The notes beneath the pieces were generated by a model. It saw only the letters and a list, made by a program, of their open reading frames with translations. It ran no database searches and was not told where the DNA came from. This document shows, piece after piece, positions 51,529-62,010 of a stretch of DNA of 64,000 bases (positions within the stretch are counted from its first letter, which is position 1; the number at the start of each line of letters is the position of its first letter). A program made the translations under genes and the position numbers. Origin of the DNA: Pollutibacter soli (GTDB lineage Bacteria; Bacteroidota; Bacteroidia; Chitinophagales; Chitinophagaceae); assembly GCA_029269725.1 (NCBI GenBank), contig JARJHS010000005.1:124001-188000 (forward strand), written 5' to 3'.

Positions 51529-53919
51529 TTACTCGTTTCTCAGACTTTGAACGGGGTTAGCCCTCGCAGCTTTCAACGTAAGTACACTGATCGTTGCCAG
51601 GGCGACGAATATGGCCGCAAGCGGTGCGACGACAAACACACCCAATGGTAACGGTGTGCGATAGGCGAAATCAGCAAGCCATCGGTTCATGAAAAAGGCG
51701 GAAACCGGTATTGCGATCAATACTGCGATGATAATTAACCTGATATAATCCCTGCTCAGTACTATTGCTATTGCCTCGGTGGAAGCTCCCAATACTTTCC
51801 TTACGCCAATTTCTTTCACACGCTGCTGAATACTGAATAAGGCCAGTCCAAACAATCCGAGGCATGCTATTACGATGGCCATCCCTGTGAAGATGGCGAA
51901 GACCTGGCCGAATTTCAATTCAGCTGTGTATGATTTTCTGAAATTTTCATCTATAAAACTGTACTCCAGTGGTCGTTCAGGTGCAAGCCTTTTCCAGGTG
52001 GATTCCACAGCCGAAATGCTTTTCAGCAACTCCGGACCGTTCAACTCAACAGAGAGCAAACGAAAATTATCAGGAAGATATCGTATGGCCAGCGGCGCCA
52101 TCGCGCGTTGTAAAGATTCAAAGTGAAAATCGCGGAATACACCGGTAATGATTCCGTCATTCGGATACATTCCGGCACGCAAACCAAGAACTTGTTCAGG
52201 ATGTTCAAAACCCAGCGCCCGTACTGCTGTCTCGCTGATCAACATAGATTCGGTCGAATCTCCGGCATAATTTTGTGACAGCGGTCGCCCGGCAATTACC
52301 GGCACTCCCAACTGTTTCAGGAAGTTAAAATCTGCCGCATAGACCGGTATTTCTGTGTGGATCGTATCGCCCGTTTTTTTGATGATATCCATGGACCAGG
52401 CTCCTGTTTTGCCATCACCGGGTACATTCGATGAACTGCTGATATTGCGTACACCGGGAATAGCTGATAATTCTTTTTTGATGAATTCCAGCCTCGGTTT
52501 GATTCGACTGTCTCCTTCGAAATTCAACACCATTGTCTGGGATGGTTTGAATCCGGGATGATACTGCTGCATAAATCTGAGCTGTGCAAATACAAGACAA
52601 CTGCAGATAATCAGGGTTACTGAAACGGCAAACTGAAACACCACAAGGCTTTTTCTTGTGGTGGCACTCCAGCCTGCAGGTGTTGATTTTCCTTTTAATG
52701 CGATGGCAGGATTGAATCGCGAAATCACCATGGCAGGATATATACCTGACAAGATACTGATCAGGAAAAATAGAGAAAACAAAGCGAACAGGTGATCTGG
52801 ACGCACCAGGTTAAGTCTGACCGACTTTTCAGTAAAATGATTGAAGGCCGGAATAAGCGCCTGGGCAATTGCCAGCGAAATAATTATTGCTGCGCTGGCA
52901 ACGATAGATGATTCGATAAGGAATTGAACGATCATCTGCGCCCTGGACGCTCCTGTAACTTTTTTGATTCCCACTTCCTTTGCTCTGGCCATCGCCCTGG
53001 CGGTAGACAAATTAATAAAATTGATACAGGCAATGGTCAGTATGAATATTGCTACGACGGACATGATGTATATATTGGAAAGTTGCCCCACCTTATCTGC
53101 CTGATCGCTCCGATTTGAGCGCAGGTATACATCAGAAAGTTTTTCAAACTGGTACAGGTGCGTGGTTGAACCGTTCTTCTCTTTATGCCGCTGATCAAAC
53201 GCCGGCATTTGAGAAGACAATTTTCTGACATCATAGTCCTTGGGTAATAGGATATAAGTATAAAACATGTTGGAGTACCAGTTACTGAAAAGCCAATCGT
53301 AGCCAGAACCGGTCTTCTCAGCAGTAGCCATAGAAACGAGAAAATCGAATTGCAGGTGGGAATTGGCGGGGACATCTTCTATTACACCTGTTACCAAAAG
53401 ATTTTCACCGTCAAGCGTAACCGTTTTTCCGATGGCAGTCTGCTTTCCGAAATATTTTTTTGCGGCAGTGACTGACATGATCAATTTGCCGGGAGCATTC
53501 AATGCTTCAGCAGGATTTCCCTCTTTCAGCCGGAAACTGAAGACGTCAAAAATGGAAGGGTCTGCAAAATATATGGAACGTTCATTGTAAATATTTTCTT
53601 CATACTGCATTAAGCCATCGGCGTGCATCACTCTCACCGCCTGTTGAATCTCCGGAAACTCCCTGCTAAGATTAGGTCCAACTGGTGCGGCGGTCTCTGC
53701 TGTATTGATGGAAATATTCGGAGTCTGCTTGTCATCAACCACCCGATAGATTCGTGAAGCATTTTCGTGAAAGCTGTCAAAGCTCCATTCATCTTCGATA
53801 AATAGAGCCATCAGCGTCAGGGCAGTCAATGAAATTACAAGACCGGATAGGTTCAGCAGAGTAAACATTTTGTTTCTGGATAACTGTATCCATGCCGCTT
53901 TCAGGTGAGCTTTCAACAT
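51529..53919 (-). CDS. MacB/FtsX-type ABC transporter permease
   Basis: A 796-residue fused permease: an N-terminal anchor (LNLSGLVISLTALTLMALFI), a periplasmic MacB-core domain, an FtsX permease domain (about 290-410), a second periplasmic core (about 440-650), and a C-terminal FtsX domain (about 680-790) with KVLGASTEAI before the last helices. Such proteins pair with an LolD/MacB-type ATPase that is not in this window. Bacteroidota genomes carry dozens of these; they are thought to act in envelope or antimicrobial-peptide export. It is convergent with the barrel gene, with only 26 bp between them. Confidence 0.9.
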   Translation of the reverse strand: MLKAHLKAAWIQLSRNKMFTLLNLSGLVISLTALTLMALFIEDEWSFDSFHENASRIYRVVDDKQTPNISINTAETAAPVGPNLSREFPEIQQAVRVMHADGLMQYEENIYNERSIYFADPSIFDVFSFRLKEGNPAEALNAPGKLIMSVTAAKKYFGKQTAIGKTVTLDGENLLVTGVIEDVPANSHLQFDFLVSMATAEKTGSGYDWLFSNWYSNMFYTYILLPKDYDVRKLSSQMPAFDQRHKEKNGSTTHLYQFEKLSDVYLRSNRSDQADKVGQLSNIYIMSVVAIFILTIACINFINLSTARAMARAKEVGIKKVTGASRAQMIVQFLIESSIVASAAIIISLAIAQALIPAFNHFTEKSVRLNLVRPDHLFALFSLFFLISILSGIYPAMVISRFNPAIALKGKSTPAGWSATTRKSLVVFQFAVSVTLIICSCLVFAQLRFMQQYHPGFKPSQTMVLNFEGDSRIKPRLEFIKKELSAIPGVRNISSSSNVPGDGKTGAWSMDIIKKTGDTIHTEIPVYAADFNFLKQLGVPVIAGRPLSQNYAGDSTESMLISETAVRALGFEHPEQVLGLRAGMYPNDGIITGVFRDFHFESLQRAMAPLAIRYLPDNFRLLSVELNGPELLKSISAVESTWKRLAPERPLEYSFIDENFRKSYTAELKFGQVFAIFTGMAIVIACLGLFGLALFSIQQRVKEIGVRKVLGASTEAIAIVLSRDYIRLIIIAVLIAIPVSAFFMNRWLADFAYRTPLPLGVFVVAPLAAIFVALATISVLTLKAARANPVQSLRNE

Positions 53920-54219
53920 CGGGGTTGTTTGAAATTGTATACGAATGCCTGCGAATATTTTCGCTGACTAGTTTGTTATCATGTAGTTTGATTGATACGG
54001 AATGGTGTATTCGGCTGGTTGTGTACGGATTAAGGGGAACAATGACAGCGATAACAGAAAAGCGAAGATTTGGTTTTATGTTTTCTGATGCAATTTTTTC
54101 AGGACGCACCTTTGATACTTTTTAATGCTTCGGGCAATCCTGTGAGGGTCAGACCTCGTTGTTACAAGACTTGCTCTGCTAGCTGAACCTCAAATAAAAC
54201 ATTTTGACCAATAAAAATG

Positions 54220-54355
54220 CCAACCTGGGAGGTCTAAGACCTCCTAGGTTTATATAACCTCCCAGGTTTAAGACCTCCCAGGTTTAAAACCTCCCAGGTT
54301 TATAAAACCTCCCAGGTTTAAGAGACCTGCCAGGTTTAAGAGACCTGCCAGGTCT
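54220..54355. repeat. Array of palindromic ACCT-NNN-AGGT units, second locus
   Basis: It opens with the same sequence as the array at 46624 (CCAACCTGGGAGGTCTAAGA then CCTCCTAGGT) and continues with units such as ACCTCCCAGGT and ACCTGCCAGGT at variable 16-20 bp spacing. The shared opening shows the two arrays are related copies, about 7.6 kb apart. Confidence 0.85.
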
Positions 54356-54371
54356 TTCTGCCAGCACCCCC

Positions 54372-54400
54372 AAAAAAAATTTCCGGCCATCGGCCGGAAA
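54372..54400 (-). terminator. Intrinsic terminator of the transglutaminase/MORN operon
   Basis: On the minus strand: TTTCCGGCC, loop GAT, GGCCGGAAA, then eight T residues. The nine-bp stem is perfect, and the T run follows directly. It lies 35 bp after the stop of the last gene of the three-gene operon (54435) and is the clearest intrinsic terminator in the window. Confidence 0.88.
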
Positions 54401-54434
54401 CCTGTTATAAAACTATGAACAATGAACTGGCTGA

Positions 54435-56375
54435 CTATTGCTTCTTTTCCAACACCAGCACCACCTTATTAAAATCGGCGGCTGCATTGATGACCTTTCT
54501 GAATGGCTCAAACAAATCAACAGCCCATTCGGTTTGACGGTATTCTTCTTTTATATCGATCACGATTTTGTTGTCACTGATCTTGTATTCGGAAATAAAA
54601 CTCATCGTTGACTGATCTGACTCCGGATACACCTGGTGTACTTTCAGACTTTCGGGATTTTTTACAGCATATCCCTTCGGAATCTCAATGGTGATGGTGC
54701 GGTAAAGAACGTGGGGGTAAGGAATTTCCACGGGCAACATGCGCGGCTTTTCCTGGTACATTTCTACCTGCTGACCAATCACTTCACCCACTTTCAACAG
54801 GATTTTCTTTCCTGCTTTTTCCATCAGCTGGTTCGCTTTCACACGGGCAGAAACAATGATGGGTTTGTTATCAGCAAAATTTTCAAACTCTTTATTCTCC
54901 ACTTTGCTTTCCAGCACTTCTTCAGAATTGGTTCCAAACTTAACCATCTCTTTAATAAACTTTTGCTGATCCTCCACCGGTGCAAAATTGAAAGCCGCGC
55001 GATATAAGGCTGAGAAATATCCGGTGAATAATTGCTTTACATCCATTACAAGCGAATCACCTTCCGGATAAATCCTGATGGTGGATTCCATATTATGGCC
55101 GCTCTTGCTGAAGTCTTCCAGCGTTACCGGTCGCAGATCAGCCATCGCAGTTTTCACTGCACCAAGGGATGTTGTTTTGCAATGCAATGCCAGTGTCTGT
55201 CCCCACTCAGGGGCGATCCATGGATAACGGTACTCCGCACGCGTAGGAGCGAGGTACTTTCCTGTTTCCGGGAAAAAGATCAATGCATTATCAGCACTGT
55301 TCCAGTTTTCGAAACTTTTGTCAATCGTATAACTCGTACGATCACCGCTAAGAACGAAATAGTAAGGGATTTCAAGCTTATCGAAAATTGCGCTGTACAC
55401 CCTCATGATACCTGTTGTACCCGCAATCTTTGACTTTAAAATCTGTTCGACATTCTGACCTGCATCCGTATACAGATCTTTCTGAACCATGATTGACTTC
55501 TTCAGTTGGTTTTCAACAGCAGTGATCAGTTGCACTTTTGTCAGCGAAGATGAAAATTTCTGATCCCGGATCCAGCCTTCTGCTTTTTTTCTGTCCTTAT
55601 CAGAAACTTCAGAATAGTTTGCATAGATACGTTTCGCAAGTTCATTCCAGGTGAACATGCGGATAGAAGAACTCTTGGAAGAATTGTAAGAGAGTTTATA
55701 TTCCACGCGATATCTTCTTGCTGAAGAATGACTGTACTTTTCATCTTCGATTTCAGGAAGCTCAGGTGATGTAATGGCTACTATGCGTTGTTCGCCTTTG
55801 GTTGCTGTGTCTGCACTCACAGGCTTGCCATTGAATGCGCGGGCTTCAAATATCAATCGGGGAGGACTAACCAATTCAAATTTGCTTTTCACAACAGGTA
55901 TGCCTGACTGAAATACTTCGATTCCGAACAGTGATGGATCACGTTCGTAAGTATAGGTATATTCAAGTGTGCAACCTTTCTCGATTCCAGGGAATGCGAA
56001 GATTTTGTATTCTGTTCCATCTTCGTCGGTATAATCTTTTAATGAAGTATTATCGACCTCAATCACTTTCCCGTTTTTCAATACTGTTCTTGCTGAAAGT
56101 GACACGATCTTGTTGTCCGCACCCCCCGGCAAATACAGTTTGTTGAACGACTCAATACCACGATCGTCATTCACCCGGATTACCCGATGCAGGGTTTTGA
56201 TCATGACAAGATTATCATCCTTGTTATCCCTGAATTCGATTTTTCTTTCATCAACAAGAAAAACAGCAGGCTCATCAGCATAGTCCGGTTTTGATTTTGC
56301 CGGTGCTTGGGTCAGCTGTGCCGACAAATTCAATGCTATAAAAAGTGACAGGAAAAGGACCAGGGATTTTTTCAT
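54435..56375 (-). CDS. DUF3857/transglutaminase-like protein, inactive core
   Basis: A 646-residue exported protein (signal MKKSLVLFLSLFIALNLSAQ) with an N-terminal DUF3857 beta domain (about 30-230) and a C-terminal transglutaminase-like region plus terminal beta domain. Where the downstream-folding paralogue has GDCKDMA, this one has GTTGIMR (319-325), so the catalytic Cys is replaced; the region around the expected His reads WNSADNALIFF and the DGTD acid block is absent. The protease-like activity is therefore lost and the protein is probably a binding partner. The gene is last in a three-gene operon, 6 bp after its active paralogue, and ends at the terminator at 54372. Confidence 0.88.
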   Translation of the reverse strand: MKKSLVLFLSLFIALNLSAQLTQAPAKSKPDYADEPAVFLVDERKIEFRDNKDDNLVMIKTLHRVIRVNDDRGIESFNKLYLPGGADNKIVSLSARTVLKNGKVIEVDNTSLKDYTDEDGTEYKIFAFPGIEKGCTLEYTYTYERDPSLFGIEVFQSGIPVVKSKFELVSPPRLIFEARAFNGKPVSADTATKGEQRIVAITSPELPEIEDEKYSHSSARRYRVEYKLSYNSSKSSSIRMFTWNELAKRIYANYSEVSDKDRKKAEGWIRDQKFSSSLTKVQLITAVENQLKKSIMVQKDLYTDAGQNVEQILKSKIAGTTGIMRVYSAIFDKLEIPYYFVLSGDRTSYTIDKSFENWNSADNALIFFPETGKYLAPTRAEYRYPWIAPEWGQTLALHCKTTSLGAVKTAMADLRPVTLEDFSKSGHNMESTIRIYPEGDSLVMDVKQLFTGYFSALYRAAFNFAPVEDQQKFIKEMVKFGTNSEEVLESKVENKEFENFADNKPIIVSARVKANQLMEKAGKKILLKVGEVIGQQVEMYQEKPRMLPVEIPYPHVLYRTITIEIPKGYAVKNPESLKVHQVYPESDQSTMSFISEYKISDNKIVIDIKEEYRQTEWAVDLFEPFRKVINAAADFNKVVLVLEKKQ

Positions 56376-56381
56376 AAGGTT

Positions 56382-58292
56382 TTATTTTTTCACCAGGCTT
56401 ACAGATTCTTTGTACAATGGAAAAAGATGTTCCAGGACAGTGTTGTAATCCTTGAACTGTTCTGGCGTGATCATGATATGAGGATTTGAAAATTCTTTGG
56501 TCAGGATAACTTTATTCTCCTTTTGCTCATAAGTCATTGTGAAACCCCAGACATCGTTTTTAAAGCTCTTGCTTTCCGGCAGGTAATCTACTTTATATCC
56601 TTCCGGAATTTCCAGAACCATGACGTGTTTCCTTTGTGATGCAAAATTAAACTCGATCGGGATTTTTCTTTTCGGATAGTCGATCTCTTCGTGCTCGTAA
56701 TGTTTTACAAGATTTAAATTGATATATTTTTCATCACCAATAGATTTTCCATATCCCGGAATTTCAAAATCGGCAGCGATATCTGATTCGTTTGGTAATG
56801 CCTTTGAACTATTGATTGCAAAACCGGAAATCACAAATTTGTTCGAACCACGATTCAACCTTTCCCGAATGAATTTTTCTTTTTCTTTTTCCTGCACATA
56901 ATTCAGATTGCCATATAGATTTGTTGCATAATAACCTTTCATCCGCATCGAAATATGTCCACTGATTCCTGTTTGTGTGAAGCGAATGATCGTTGAATCC
57001 ACGAGTTGATTCTCTTCGGATTTTAACACGGGAACTGGTATGATCTTAAAATTTTTATCATCAATACCGACCAGTGCCTGCTTTCCCTGGATGGCCTCTG
57101 CAGGTTTTCCAAAAACACCTGTGATATCCGTACCGTCTAAAAAGATATATTCATTGTTGATGAGCACCGCGCAGATCATATGATTGTCTACAATCGGTGT
57201 TGGCGTTTCCTCGTAAGTATAAGGGAGCGCCCTGGTACCAATCCAGGTATAGTATGATTTTAGTCCGGCATGGCGAAGCATGCTGTAAATAATGCTGGCC
57301 ATATCCTTGCAATCACCAAATCTGCGACTGCAAACGAGATTTGCTTCACGAGGTACGAAACCTTCCATTCCGTCTTCGAAAGCAACGTACTTGATATTCT
57401 GCTGAACCCAGCTATAAACAGCAACTGCTTTTTCTTTTTCGTTTCTCTTTCCGGCAACCAACGAATCGGTTATGCGTTGAAGTTCACTGCTTGGACTTTT
57501 GTTGATATTTTTTACATAACTGGTGTACAGCGTATATAAATCGGCAGGAGCGGAGAGGAAATTCGTCCAGTTACCATCAGGCTGTTTAACCTGTTCTATA
57601 AAAAATACCACATGCGTTGCCCACCAGGCATTTTCAGGTGCATCGGGGTAGCGACTATTCGGTTTAAGATCCTTTGCGGTAAATGTCCAGACCGTTTCGT
57701 TTCTTTTTGATTCTTCTTTAAAAATCACCTTATCCTTATCAATTCCTTTCACCACATAACGTAGCTTAACAGATTTCGGAAAAGTAATTTTGAGTTCGTT
57801 CAAAAGCGTTGGAATGCCGCTGCTGAAATAATGCGGACTCAACAGGTATGCGTTGTGATGAATGGCATTGTATTCCAGATGCGTCATCGCACCTTTCGAC
57901 AAGTTCGGGTAATTGAAATTGGTTACTTTGGAATCATCATAAAAAATTCCCGAACTCTTATTGGAAGTGGTTTTAAAATCAGTTGCCCTTACTTTTTTAC
58001 CACTACTCGTAACTGTGTATGCGTCGTATTCTTTGAGCTCATGGAATCCGCTATGAAAAATCCATCCTGATTTCAAACGCACGGCACCGTTCTCTGTGAG
58101 ATACATCCATTCTTCAAGGTCAGTGCTGGTGATTTCAGGCACACCATTTTCCATCCTGATCTTATAGTCTGTTTTATTACGGAGAATGACATAATCTTCA
58201 TCGGGATAGCTTTTCACTACCTGGTCAAAATCCTGGGAATCGGCCGTTATTGCAATTCCTGCAAATGCGATCAGTGTAATAAACTTTCTCAT
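56382..58292 (-). CDS. DUF3857/transglutaminase-like protein, active core
   Basis: A 636-residue exported protein (signal to ITADSQ) with an N-terminal DUF3857 domain, a transglutaminase core and a C-terminal beta domain. The catalytic triad is intact: Cys328 in FGDCKD, His371 in VDNHMICAV, and Asp386 or Asp389 in LDGTDI. In bacteria such domains usually act as periplasmic cysteine peptidases or cross-linkers rather than true transglutaminases. Its ATG overlaps the stop of the TPR/MORN gene by four bases (58289-58292), indicating translational coupling. It precedes the inactive paralogue by 6 bp, so the three proteins probably work together. Confidence 0.9.
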   Translation of the reverse strand: MRKFITLIAFAGIAITADSQDFDQVVKSYPDEDYVILRNKTDYKIRMENGVPEITSTDLEEWMYLTENGAVRLKSGWIFHSGFHELKEYDAYTVTSSGKKVRATDFKTTSNKSSGIFYDDSKVTNFNYPNLSKGAMTHLEYNAIHHNAYLLSPHYFSSGIPTLLNELKITFPKSVKLRYVVKGIDKDKVIFKEESKRNETVWTFTAKDLKPNSRYPDAPENAWWATHVVFFIEQVKQPDGNWTNFLSAPADLYTLYTSYVKNINKSPSSELQRITDSLVAGKRNEKEKAVAVYSWVQQNIKYVAFEDGMEGFVPREANLVCSRRFGDCKDMASIIYSMLRHAGLKSYYTWIGTRALPYTYEETPTPIVDNHMICAVLINNEYIFLDGTDITGVFGKPAEAIQGKQALVGIDDKNFKIIPVPVLKSEENQLVDSTIIRFTQTGISGHISMRMKGYYATNLYGNLNYVQEKEKEKFIRERLNRGSNKFVISGFAINSSKALPNESDIAADFEIPGYGKSIGDEKYINLNLVKHYEHEEIDYPKRKIPIEFNFASQRKHVMVLEIPEGYKVDYLPESKSFKNDVWGFTMTYEQKENKVILTKEFSNPHIMITPEQFKDYNTVLEHLFPLYKESVSLVKK

Positions 58293-61200
58293 AGTTTCCT
58301 TAGGTTTAGCAGACGTCCATAGTAATATGTCGATTTCTCTTCAGGTTTTCCATCCTTATTATAACTCGTCCATTCGCCGTGTTTCAGATCATTGTAATAC
58401 GTGCCCGTCTGCTTTTGTTTGCCATCAGGGTAGTATGACTGATAGCTTCCGTGAAAGTCGTTGTGGAGATAAAAAAACTTTTCTTTCGCCTGGCCATTGT
58501 CGTAATATGAAGTGGCCGGACCATCTGTCATGTTCAGATCTTCTTTTGATTCGAAGGAAACTTTTCCGTTGCTGTGATAGTAAACCTGCTCACCATGAAG
58601 ATCTCCATCAACATACGCCATTTTTGAAGATGGATTACCATTTCTGAAATAGGTTGCCACCCTGCCATTACCACCGGCAATGGAGATCGGAGCAACGAGT
58701 TGTCCTGACTTATCTTCATAGGTATATTCCATCATAACATCATCAGAATACCTGATTTTACTTATCAGCAATCCATCTTCACTGTACCTGCTCAACCAAC
58801 CATCTTTTCTTCCGTAGAAATAAGTGGTTTCTGTTTCGGGATTTTCATTCTTATGATAGAAGACTCTTTTTCCGTGAAGTTTTCCATGTACATATTCCTC
58901 TTTCAGGTACATTTTGCCATCTTCAGTGAAATAATTCCACACTCCGATCTTATCACCACGGTAATACTTTCCTTCCTGCTGAAGTTTTCCATTATAATAA
59001 AACACCTGGTAAGTACTGTCGGACACACCATAATAATAAAATTCCTTTGTATGTGGTTTGCCATCAAAATAGAAGGAATTATAGGCGCCGTGCAGAAATC
59101 CATTTTTCAGATTTGAACTTGCAAAAACAGATCCTACCAATGTTCTGCTTTCAAATTTGCCCGTACCCTTGTCGAGGTTGAGCGAAACAAGCACTTTCCC
59201 GGTAGTGTCATATTGGGTATATCCGATAAGACTCCCAAGTGCAAATTCTTCCCTAAACTCAATTTTTCCATTGTGATAATAGGTTTCATCGAATCCGTCT
59301 CTGTCGCCACCAGAATAGTGTGTGCGTGAACGTATACGACCAAAATCATCATAATAATTCCATACACCTTCTTTGAGGTTATCTATATAATAGCCATCAC
59401 AAAAAACACCGCCATGTTTGTAGTATTCCCTGTAAAAACCATTCTTTTCACCGTTCTTTGAATAATTGATTTCCTGTTCAACTTTACCGTTGTTGAAGTA
59501 ATATTTGCCCAGGCCGGTAATTGAACCGTCGACATAATTCAACTTTGAGTAAACAGCCCCGGAGCTAAAGTATTCGGTTTCTTCTCCGTTTGAAATTCCC
59601 TTGTCATTGTATTTGGCAGTAGATTTTCTTGTGCCATAGGATGTATAGGTATCAAGGTCAAAATTTTTACCACGTATTTCTGTTTTGCTGATCTCTTTTC
59701 CTGAAAGATCAAAGTAGTAAGCTTCTTTCAGTTTCGCGTTTGCATAGACCAGCTTACAGAACATCTTGCCATCACGGCTATAGAATAAAGCATCGCCATC
59801 CTGTTTGCCTTTGCGATAGGTCTGCTTGGAACTCAGTTGTTCGTTGTCATGAAATTCACTTGCTTCGCCTTCAATATCTCCGCCAACATATTGCTGAACG
59901 GATTTCAATTTGCCGTTTTCGTGATAATACTTCCAGGTGCCGGTTTGCTTGTCGTTTTCATAGGTTCCATCTGCATAAAGATTACCATTGTCATACCAGG
60001 ATTTGTACCTGCCATTCATTTTCCCCATGTTGTAAAAGGCCTCACTTTCCATTTTCCCGTTACTATAAAACCTGGTCAGCCTGCCGTTGATTTCGCCATT
60101 AGATGCATTCATGATAGCCTGCAAAGTTCCATCAGCATGATAATATTTCAGAACTCCCGATTCTTTTCCATTTTCAAAAACCTGGATTGATTTCAAGTTT
60201 CCGCTGGCATAGTAATCGTGGTTTTCTCCCTGTTTCTCACCTCTAATGAAACCGGCATTGCGTGCCAGTGATCCATTTTCATGATAGTCGATGTTCTCAC
60301 CCTGGAGCTGGCCATCAACATAATTTTGTTTTGCGCTTACTCTTGTATTCTCGCCATAATATACCCATTCTCCAGTCTGTTTTCCATTCGCATCATAGTT
60401 TCCTTTTGAGCGAATATTCCCATTCGGATAATAGAATTCCCAATAGCCAAGGGTTTTCTTGTTTTCGAATTTACCTTTTGCGAAGCATGAACCATTTTCA
60501 TAGTGCCATGGTCCGTCTGCATTGCGTTTATGCGCATACAGCTCACGGCTCACACGAATTTTATGAAAATATGCAGTCGCTGATTCTGACATTGCTGATA
60601 CTTCCTTCTTATTCTTTTTCAGGAAATTATTGATCTGGTCAATACCAAGACCACTGAACATATAATTGCAATAAGCATTGTACTGTTTCGAAGAATAGAT
60701 TTCTTTCAGATAAGGCAGATAATACTGAACATAGAAATCTTTATCTTCTTTGTTGTACTCCAGCTTTTCAATGATCATCTGGTACTGCCTTGTAATTGCA
60801 TCTTCCAGTTCAGTATTGATTTTGAATTTTGGATCAAGCGCAATTTTTGAGATAAACATTTCTTCAACCAGTGCATAATTTGCGTCAGGCTCCTGTTTGC
60901 GATTGTGATAGTACTGAAGCATTTCATCATCACCCTTTGCCATTGATGAAAGAATGGTTACTGCATTTTTCATGTTGTGACCATCAGGATCTGTGAGCAA
61001 ACACTGACTCATGCTCAAAAAGCTTTGAATGATCTTTCCCTGGTTAAGTGCAACTATCCCGAGTTTGTAATGTACCGATGAACTGAACGGAAAAATCAAA
61101 GCCGCTTTCTGAAGAAATATTTCCGCCTCCGCAAGCTTGTCTTGTTTGATCAACAGAGTTGCGATATTGAGATAAGGCGATATGTAGTTTGGATAGTTCC

Positions 61201-61564
61201 TGGTGGCAGAATCATAATACTGAAGTGCTTTATCCTGCTGACCCATGTCGTCGAGGATATTCCCAAGCAGGTTGTAAAATGACGGACGTTGATCGTTGAG
61301 TGTTGAAATGCCTGACGTGGAAATTTCAAGCGCTTTGTTGTACTGGCTGTCGGCATAATAGCAACTTGCAATTTCATATTGCCCACGATAATAGTTTGAA
61401 TCACTCGGATGAATCTGTTTGTAAAGACTGATTGCCTCAAGACGTTTCTTATTTTCCTGAAGCTTTTCTGCTTTCTCCAGAATCTCTTGGGAGGTGGGAA
61501 TCTGTTGTGCATTCGCATTATTTACCGATGCAAACAACAGCAGGATGGCCAGGGTTTTTTTCAT
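58289..61564 (-). CDS. Large secreted protein with TPR and about thirty MORN-type repeats
   Basis: A 1091-residue exported protein (signal MKKTLAILLLFASVNNANAQ). The first 200 residues are TPR-like helices (NNLLGNILDDMGQQDKALQYYDSA pattern). Residues about 350-1085 are a long run of roughly thirty MORN_2-type hairpins of the form G..Y.W.YYHENGKLKS..., with well-kept Gly, Tyr and Asn-Gly. The rapid-annotation label toxin-antitoxin YwqK antitoxin sometimes given to such repeats is based on repeat similarity only. The protein is long and rigid and likely surface- or periplasm-exposed. It heads an operon with two DUF3857-transglutaminases. Confidence 0.9.
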   Translation of the reverse strand: MKKTLAILLLFASVNNANAQQIPTSQEILEKAEKLQENKKRLEAISLYKQIHPSDSNYYRGQYEIASCYYADSQYNKALEISTSGISTLNDQRPSFYNLLGNILDDMGQQDKALQYYDSATRNYPNYISPYLNIATLLIKQDKLAEAEIFLQKAALIFPFSSSVHYKLGIVALNQGKIIQSFLSMSQCLLTDPDGHNMKNAVTILSSMAKGDDEMLQYYHNRKQEPDANYALVEEMFISKIALDPKFKINTELEDAITRQYQMIIEKLEYNKEDKDFYVQYYLPYLKEIYSSKQYNAYCNYMFSGLGIDQINNFLKKNKKEVSAMSESATAYFHKIRVSRELYAHKRNADGPWHYENGSCFAKGKFENKKTLGYWEFYYPNGNIRSKGNYDANGKQTGEWVYYGENTRVSAKQNYVDGQLQGENIDYHENGSLARNAGFIRGEKQGENHDYYASGNLKSIQVFENGKESGVLKYYHADGTLQAIMNASNGEINGRLTRFYSNGKMESEAFYNMGKMNGRYKSWYDNGNLYADGTYENDKQTGTWKYYHENGKLKSVQQYVGGDIEGEASEFHDNEQLSSKQTYRKGKQDGDALFYSRDGKMFCKLVYANAKLKEAYYFDLSGKEISKTEIRGKNFDLDTYTSYGTRKSTAKYNDKGISNGEETEYFSSGAVYSKLNYVDGSITGLGKYYFNNGKVEQEINYSKNGEKNGFYREYYKHGGVFCDGYYIDNLKEGVWNYYDDFGRIRSRTHYSGGDRDGFDETYYHNGKIEFREEFALGSLIGYTQYDTTGKVLVSLNLDKGTGKFESRTLVGSVFASSNLKNGFLHGAYNSFYFDGKPHTKEFYYYGVSDSTYQVFYYNGKLQQEGKYYRGDKIGVWNYFTEDGKMYLKEEYVHGKLHGKRVFYHKNENPETETTYFYGRKDGWLSRYSEDGLLISKIRYSDDVMMEYTYEDKSGQLVAPISIAGGNGRVATYFRNGNPSSKMAYVDGDLHGEQVYYHSNGKVSFESKEDLNMTDGPATSYYDNGQAKEKFFYLHNDFHGSYQSYYPDGKQKQTGTYYNDLKHGEWTSYNKDGKPEEKSTYYYGRLLNLRKL

Positions 61565-62010
61565 ACAGAGCGCTTTTATCGGGACGGGGGAATTTTTTGT
61601 AAAACGTTGATATTCCGGTTGAATTGTTCAGCTAAGTGAAATTTATTACTTATTAAGGTTCAGGCTCTTGCTTCGGGCAGTTACTACAAAAGATTCAAAC
61701 TGAGCATTATAGGGAATGTAGTGGAAACAATGACAGAAGGCAGGAGGCTGGTGTGAGCAGGAAGGAGAACTGGTTGGTAGGGACAAGCTTGACAAATAGT
61801 TAAAGCCTGATTTAGTTAGTTAGTAGCGAAAAGAATCCGAAAACAAAAGTCAGGTTGTGCAATTGTTTTAATATGATGTGATGAATTAAAATTGATGATC
61901 GCAGAGCCACCAGGCTAAATGGCTCTGGAAATTTGAGAATCAAATTGTTTTAATGTTGAGGCCAGGTATGCCTTGTCTCTATATCAAAACTGTTGCCTTT
62001 GGCTGTTCCA

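Larger units (their letters stand above)
53920..54434. other. Intergenic region with repeats and a terminator
   Basis: A 515-bp region upstream of the permease. It holds the palindromic array at 54220-54355 and the terminator of the transglutaminase operon at 54372-54400. The rest (53920-54219) should contain the permease promoter; no gene is supported. Confidence 0.55.

Noticed and set aside
58289-61564. Toxin-antitoxin system from the MORN (YwqK-type) repeats
   Set aside because: The repeats alone do not define an antitoxin; the protein is secreted and more than 1000 residues, and no toxin gene is adjacent.
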